Shown: positions 6,036 to 9,817 of the stretch, piece by piece | Layout: each line of letters begins with the position of its first letter | Position numbering within the stretch: the stretch's first letter is position 1 | Origin: CAWHOW01 sp050013795 | GTDB lineage: Bacteria > Bacteroidota > Bacteroidia > Bacteroidales > CG2-30-32-10 | Assembly (NCBI GenBank): GCA_050013795.1 | Contig: JBEKEO010000104.1 | Location: forward strand, 1-9,817 | Direction: 5' to 3' | Length of the DNA stretch: 9,817 bases | Translations under genes and position numbers: made by a program | The notes under the pieces: generated by a model | Told to the model about the DNA's origin: nothing | Databases searched by the model: none | The model's input: only the letters and a program-made list of their open reading frames with translations

Positions 6036-7781
6036 ATGCCTCGAATATTTCATTTGTTATGTTTACAGATTCTAATTCTGTTTATACCGTTTGTTACCAT
6101 TCCTCAGACAAATGTTGCTACAGGAAACGTTAAAAATGCCAAAGATAATTTTGCCCTGGGTAATTACAAGGGCGCCCTTGATGAATATCTTATCCTGATT
6201 AAAAATGATTCAAATAATACGACATATAATCTAAGGATAGGATTATGCTATGTCAATACAGATATTGATAAATCAAAAGCGATCTATTATCTTGAAAAAG
6301 CCACTACCGATCCAAAGGTTGAGAACATTGCATGGTACGAACTGGGGCATGCTTATCTGGTTAATTATAAAATGGACAAAGCTATTGCTTGTTTTAATAA
6401 ATATAAACAACTCACAAACGGAAAAGAAAACTTCGTAATATCAGCCGACAGAATGATTCAGATGTGTGAAGAAGCTAAGAAGAAAATTGCCCATCCTGTT
6501 AATGTTACTATTGAGAATCTTGGACAGGAAGTTAATTCCCCTTATCCCGATTTCAATGCTTACGTCCCTTTTGATGAATCATTTATTGTTTTTACATCAA
6601 AAAGACCAGGCAATACAGGAAACTTGATGGATTATGATGGGTTTCCTACTTCTGATATATTTATCTCATACCAGAAATATGATAAATGGACTAAAGCCAG
6701 AGGTATTGGTAATAATATTAATACTGACCTGGTTGAAGAATCTGTAGGATTAACACCTAATGGCAACAAGCTTTTAATATATGCCGATAACTATTCAACT
6801 TTAAGCCAGGTGCTTGTTTCTGACCGCAAAGGGAAGTCTTATCAGAAACCCGAATCACTTGGGAACAAGATAAATGCAGGCAAAATTGTTTCTTCTGCTA
6901 CAATTTCTCCTGACAATAAGATGCTTGTTTTTGCTACGGATAAGAATGAAGCTGATGGCGGGATGGACTTGTATATATCACATAAACTTTCATCAGGAGA
7001 ATGGGGACCTTGCGTGAATATGGGAACTCCCATTAATACTGTTTACAATGAAGATTTCCCTTTCTTTGGTTCAGATGGCAAAACCCTTTATTTTTCTTCT
7101 CAGGGGCATAATAGTATGGGCGGTTATGATATTTTTAAATCGGTTTATGATGAAAAAACGGATACTTGGTCGGAGCCTGAAAACCTTGGATACCCTGTTA
7201 ATACACCTGATGATGATTTTACAATAAGTTTATCGGCTAATGGCAGGCATGGATACATTTCTTCTCACCGTAAAGACAGTTATGGTGATCGTGATATCTA
7301 TAAAGTTACTTTTAATAATGTTGATCCTGCTAAAACCATTATTGCCGGAACACTTGTCGGTACAGATTCTTTATGCATATTTAAGACTCGTGATAATCTT
7401 GCAAGCAGTGATTCATTGCATGCACAGCATGTTAAGAATAGTGAAAAGGAAAGTAATGGCCCAAAAGATTCGATGGCCATTTATAAAGATTTAAAAGAAA
7501 GAAGAGATACTTCTTCTATTGCAAAAAAAGATATCAATGTTTCAATCACTGCAATTGATAAAAGTACCAAAAAGATATATGGCAAATATTCCCCGGATAA
7601 AAGAACAGGCAAGTTCTTGATCATACTTCCTCCGGGAGATTTCGACATAAATGTCAATGCAGATGGCTATGAACACTTCTCAGAGATCGTTAAAATATTT
7701 GATCGTGCACTTAACAGTGAAATAAATAAAGATATTGTCCTCTATCCCGTTATTCATTCACAGGAAAAGAAAACAGAATAA
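6036..7781 (+). CDS. Secreted TPR / PD40 propeller / CRD protein, PorE-like without OmpA domain
   Basis: A 581-residue envelope protein. Residues 1 to about 24 form a Sec signal peptide; Cys9 lies inside the hydrophobic core without a lipobox, so it is probably not a lipoprotein. TPR-like helices span about 28-150, including the DNFALGNYKGALDEY unit. A five-bladed PD40 (WD40-like) propeller follows at about 155-425, with blade signatures near 168-190, 235-252, 286-315, 338-368 and 394-424, such as DGKTLYFSS and GGYDIFKS. The C-terminus resembles a carboxypeptidase-regulatory-like beta-sandwich (435-570, ending TGKFLIILPPGDFDINVNADGY) with a charged, Ser-rich insert of about 50 residues at 446-497. 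This is the domain order of PorE of the type IX secretion system, but the OmpA peptidoglycan-binding domain is absent: the protein ends in a short polar tail. Periplasmic or outer-membrane-associated scaffolding is plausible; a secretion role is not shown. Confidence 0.88.
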   Translation: MPRIFHLLCLQILILFIPFVTIPQTNVATGNVKNAKDNFALGNYKGALDEYLILIKNDSNNTTYNLRIGLCYVNTDIDKSKAIYYLEKATTDPKVENIAWYELGHAYLVNYKMDKAIACFNKYKQLTNGKENFVISADRMIQMCEEAKKKIAHPVNVTIENLGQEVNSPYPDFNAYVPFDESFIVFTSKRPGNTGNLMDYDGFPTSDIFISYQKYDKWTKARGIGNNINTDLVEESVGLTPNGNKLLIYADNYSTLSQVLVSDRKGKSYQKPESLGNKINAGKIVSSATISPDNKMLVFATDKNEADGGMDLYISHKLSSGEWGPCVNMGTPINTVYNEDFPFFGSDGKTLYFSSQGHNSMGGYDIFKSVYDEKTDTWSEPENLGYPVNTPDDDFTISLSANGRHGYISSHRKDSYGDRDIYKVTFNNVDPAKTIIAGTLVGTDSLCIFKTRDNLASSDSLHAQHVKNSEKESNGPKDSMAIYKDLKERRDTSSIAKKDINVSITAIDKSTKKIYGKYSPDKRTGKFLIILPPGDFDINVNADGYEHFSEIVKIFDRALNSEINKDIVLYPVIHSQEKKTE

Positions 7782-7787
7782 ATACGT

Positions 7788-7817
7788 CTTGCTGTTGAAA
7801 TAACAATTATACATTTG
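7788..7817 (+). promoter_or_regulatory. Promoter of the 3'-5' exonuclease gene
   Basis: CTTG at 7788-7791 and TACATTTG at 7810-7817 are separated by 18 nt; the second is an exact TAnnTTTG match followed by C. Transcription should start near 7824, about 22 nt before the ATG at 7846. It suggests the exonuclease is transcribed independently of the preceding PD40 gene, 64 nt away. Confidence 0.55.
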
Positions 7818-7845
7818 CTTTTCCTTTTCCTTTAACTACACACTT

Positions 7846-8676
7846 ATGGAACTGAAACTTACCCGCCCCCTTGCGTTCTTTGATTTGGAAACCACAGGGA
7901 TGAACATTGTAACTGACAGAATTGTGGAGATATGTATTTTAAAATTGCTGCCAGATGGAAATAATGAGAAGATGACCAAACGCATTAACCCTGTTATTCC
8001 TATTCCTGCAGAGGTAATATTAATCCATGGGATTACCAATGAAGATGTTAAGGACTGCCCCGTATTTGCTGAATTAGCGCCTGAACTGCATCACTTCCTT
8101 GCGAATTGCGATCTGGCTGGATACAATTCCAATAAGTTCGATATTCCGTTCCTTGTGGAAGAGTTTCTTCGCGCAGGCATTGATTTCGAAATGAAAGGCC
8201 GCAGGTTTGTTGACGTGCAAAATATTTTCCATAAGATGGAGCAGCGGACACTAGCTGCCGCCTATCGATTCTATTGTAATAAGGAGCATACGAATGCCCA
8301 TAGCGCCGAGGCAGATACCGTTGCAACATACGAGATACTGAAAGCGCAGTTAGACAAATATGCTGAGACCGAGTTCACCGACCAGGATAAAAAGAAATCA
8401 ATCCCTGTGAAGAACGATGTGCAGGCTTTGCACGACTTTTCTTTCCATGCGCACTTTGCCGATTTTGTTGGGCATATTGTTTATAATGCCAAGAAAGTGG
8501 AAGTGTTCAATTTCGGGAAGTACAAAGGGAAGTCCGTTGAAGAGATCTTTGCTAAAGAACCCTCGTATTACGATTGGATGATGAAAAGCGATTTTCCTCT
8601 TTTCACCAAAAACCTTATCACAGCCATTAAACTCCGTGGCTTTAATAAATCTTCCAGTAAGGTAAAGAATTCCTGA
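7846..8676 (+). CDS. DEDDh 3'-5' exonuclease (DnaQ/ExoX-like)
   Basis: A 276-residue cytoplasmic nuclease expected to remove nucleotides from DNA 3' ends with two metal ions. All catalytic residues are visible: Asp13 and Glu15 in FFDLETTG (ExoI), Asp99 in GYNSNKFDIPFL (ExoII), and His152 with Asp157 in AHSAEADT (ExoIII), the DEDDh spacing. IHGIT at 60-64 is the usual substrate-contact loop. A linker rich in Lys/Asp (about 175-190) leads to a C-terminal domain at 215-265 with FNFGKYKGKSVEEI and YYDWMM, as in the ExoX-like C-terminal/DUF3820 family. It lacks polymerase, GIY-YIG or helicase fusions, so it is more likely a stand-alone repair or proofreading exonuclease than the Pol III epsilon subunit, though that role is not excluded. 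The ATG at 7846 follows a promoter-like sequence. Its G+C content is clearly higher than that of the two upstream genes. Confidence 0.92.
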   Translation: MELKLTRPLAFFDLETTGMNIVTDRIVEICILKLLPDGNNEKMTKRINPVIPIPAEVILIHGITNEDVKDCPVFAELAPELHHFLANCDLAGYNSNKFDIPFLVEEFLRAGIDFEMKGRRFVDVQNIFHKMEQRTLAAAYRFYCNKEHTNAHSAEADTVATYEILKAQLDKYAETEFTDQDKKKSIPVKNDVQALHDFSFHAHFADFVGHIVYNAKKVEVFNFGKYKGKSVEEIFAKEPSYYDWMMKSDFPLFTKNLITAIKLRGFNKSSSKVKNS

Positions 8677-8694
8677 TTGCACAATAGAATAAAT

Positions 8695-8728
8695 TTTGCT
8701 CCACCTTTGCCATAATTGGGTAATTTTG
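8695..8728 (+). promoter_or_regulatory. Probable promoter of the BatA-domain gene
   Basis: TAATTTTG at 8721-8728 is an exact TAnnTTTG match. A TTTG at 8695-8698 lies 22 nt upstream, slightly longer than the usual spacer. Transcription near 8735 would give a leader of about 14 nt before the ATG at 8749. TTTGCCAT occurs twice here (8706-8713 and 8725-8732), 19 nt apart. Confidence 0.5.
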
Positions 8729-8748
8729 CCATTGTCTATTTGCATATA

Positions 8749-9817
8749 ATGAAATTTGTTAATCCATATTTTCTGTTTGGCCTTTTGTCGGTGGCGATAC
8801 CGCTTATCATACACCTGTTTAATTTCAGGAGGTTCAAGAAAGTATATTTCAGCAATGTGGAATTCCTTAAGGAACTGAAACAGGAAACGCAGAAGCAGTC
8901 ACGGTTGAAGCATCTGCTGGTGCTTATCTCGAGGATACTGGCACTGATCTGCCTGGTGTTTGCATTTGCCCAACCCTATATCCCGCTAAAGGAGAAGAAG
9001 GTGAATGCGAAAGGCAATGTTATCAGCGTGTATATTGACAATTCATTTAGCATGCAGGCGGTGTCGGGCAAAGGGAGCCTGTTTGAGGAAGCTAAGAGCA
9101 AGGCTACCGAAATTGCCAATGCCTATAAGCCCACTGACCTTTTCCAGTTGCTGACTAACGATTTTGAAGGGAAGCATCAGAAGTATGTAACGAAAGAAGA
9201 ATTCCTGCAGATGCTGAATGAGATTGAGATCTCGCCTTCTGTGAGAAAGCTGTCGGAAGTAATTACCAGGCAGAACGATCTTTTCTCTTCAGTGAGTAGT
9301 AAAGCGAAGACGGATTTCATTATTTCCGATTTCCCGAAGTCATCGTCGGATATGACAATCATCAAAGCGGATACCAATGTGGAGGTGAACCTTATCCCTT
9401 TGGCAGCAAACCAAACGAATAACCTGTATATTGATAGTTGCTGGTTTAATTCCCCTGTGAAGCAGGTAAATCAGCTTGTGCAGCTGAGTGTGCTGGTTAA
9501 GAATGCGTCGAATACCGATGCCGAGAAGATACCTGTTAAGCTGTCCATCAATGGAAAGCAGAAGGCTGTGGCGAGTGTGGATATTCCGGCGGGTTCGCAG
9601 GCGGTGGTGAAGATGCCTTACACGATAGGAGGGGAGGGCTTTCAGACCGGGAAGATCGAAATTATTGACTACCCCATAATTTTCGATGACTCGTATTTCT
9701 TCAGCTATAACGTTTCGGCAAGCATCCCTGTGATGAGCATCAATGAAAAGGAGGAGAGCGTGTATATCAATTCCCTTTTCGGCAAGGATTCTGCCTTTAC
9801 GCTGGTGAATATGGACG
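8749..9817 (+). CDS. BatA-domain / VWA-like membrane protein, 3' end outside window
   Basis: An open reading frame runs from the ATG at 8749 to the window edge: 356 codons without a stop. It starts MKFVNPYFLFGLLSVAIP, the classic N-terminus of the BatA (aerotolerance) double-membrane domain. Hydrophobic segments lie at about 6-23 and 57-79 with an RR-rich cytoplasmic loop between them and the AFAQPYIP motif at 77-84. A VWA-like domain follows from about 90; its MIDAS DxSxS motif is intact (Asp97, Ser99, Ser101), and FIISDF near 190-195 matches the third MIDAS strand. Beyond about 220 is a beta-rich region resembling an Ig-like module (LSVLVKNASNTDAEKIPVKL). Such proteins in Bacteroidota usually reach 650-700 residues, so roughly half is missing. 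The role is unknown; Bat proteins are tied to envelope or oxidative stress, often with MoxR ATPases, none of which is seen here. Confidence 0.9.
   Translation, partial: MKFVNPYFLFGLLSVAIPLIIHLFNFRRFKKVYFSNVEFLKELKQETQKQSRLKHLLVLISRILALICLVFAFAQPYIPLKEKKVNAKGNVISVYIDNSFSMQAVSGKGSLFEEAKSKATEIANAYKPTDLFQLLTNDFEGKHQKYVTKEEFLQMLNEIEISPSVRKLSEVITRQNDLFSSVSSKAKTDFIISDFPKSSSDMTIIKADTNVEVNLIPLAANQTNNLYIDSCWFNSPVKQVNQLVQLSVLVKNASNTDAEKIPVKLSINGKQKAVASVDIPAGSQAVVKMPYTIGGEGFQTGKIEIIDYPIIFDDSYFFSYNVSASIPVMSINEKEESVYINSLFGKDSAFTLVNMD

Noticed and set aside
8398..8814. A 138-codon minus-strand ORF over the exonuclease 3' end and BatA 5' end.
   Set aside because: Both plus-strand genes have conserved motifs through this stretch, and the antisense product shows none.

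Overview
The window looks like a chromosomal segment of a Bacteroidota (Bacteroidetes) bacterium, probably class Bacteroidia. The evidence is promoter-like TAnnTTTG boxes ahead of genes, the general absence of Shine-Dalgarno sequences, and gene families typical of the phylum: a TPR/PD40/CRD envelope protein related to PorE, a BatA-domain VWA protein, and a bacterial phosphosulfolactate synthase. There are no RNA genes, insertion sequences, CRISPR arrays or prophage genes.

Left half, minus strand (about 3-3630): a compact four-gene operon read right to left. It encodes a cytoplasmic TPR protein, phosphosulfolactate synthase (ComA), a DedA-family membrane protein and shikimate dehydrogenase (AroE). 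Gaps are only 3-16 nt. A TAnnTTTG box sits just upstream of the TPR gene.

Centre (3631-3968): an AT-rich divergent intergenic region. It holds the operon promoter on one strand and, on the other, a well-spaced promoter for a glycosyltransferase gene. Three copies of a TAACAT half-site lie around the second promoter, two of them forming an 11-bp perfect inverted repeat.

Right half, plus strand (3969 to the end): (i) a 653-residue protein joining a WbbL-like GT2 domain to a polyprenyl glycosylphosphotransferase whose catalytic core appears to be missing; (ii) a secreted TPR + five-bladed PD40 propeller + CRD-like protein resembling PorE but without the OmpA domain; (iii) a DEDDh 3'-5' exonuclease with an ExoX-like C-terminal domain; (iv) the first 356 codons of a BatA-domain/VWA membrane protein that runs off the window.

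The genes are mostly housekeeping and envelope functions. The most notable items are the GT2/pseudo-phosphoglycosyltransferase fusion, the PorE-like protein without its peptidoglycan-binding module, the operator-like repeats in two intergenic regions, and a sharp rise in G+C content near 7.8 kb (sampled lines about 30-33% before it, 47-57% after).
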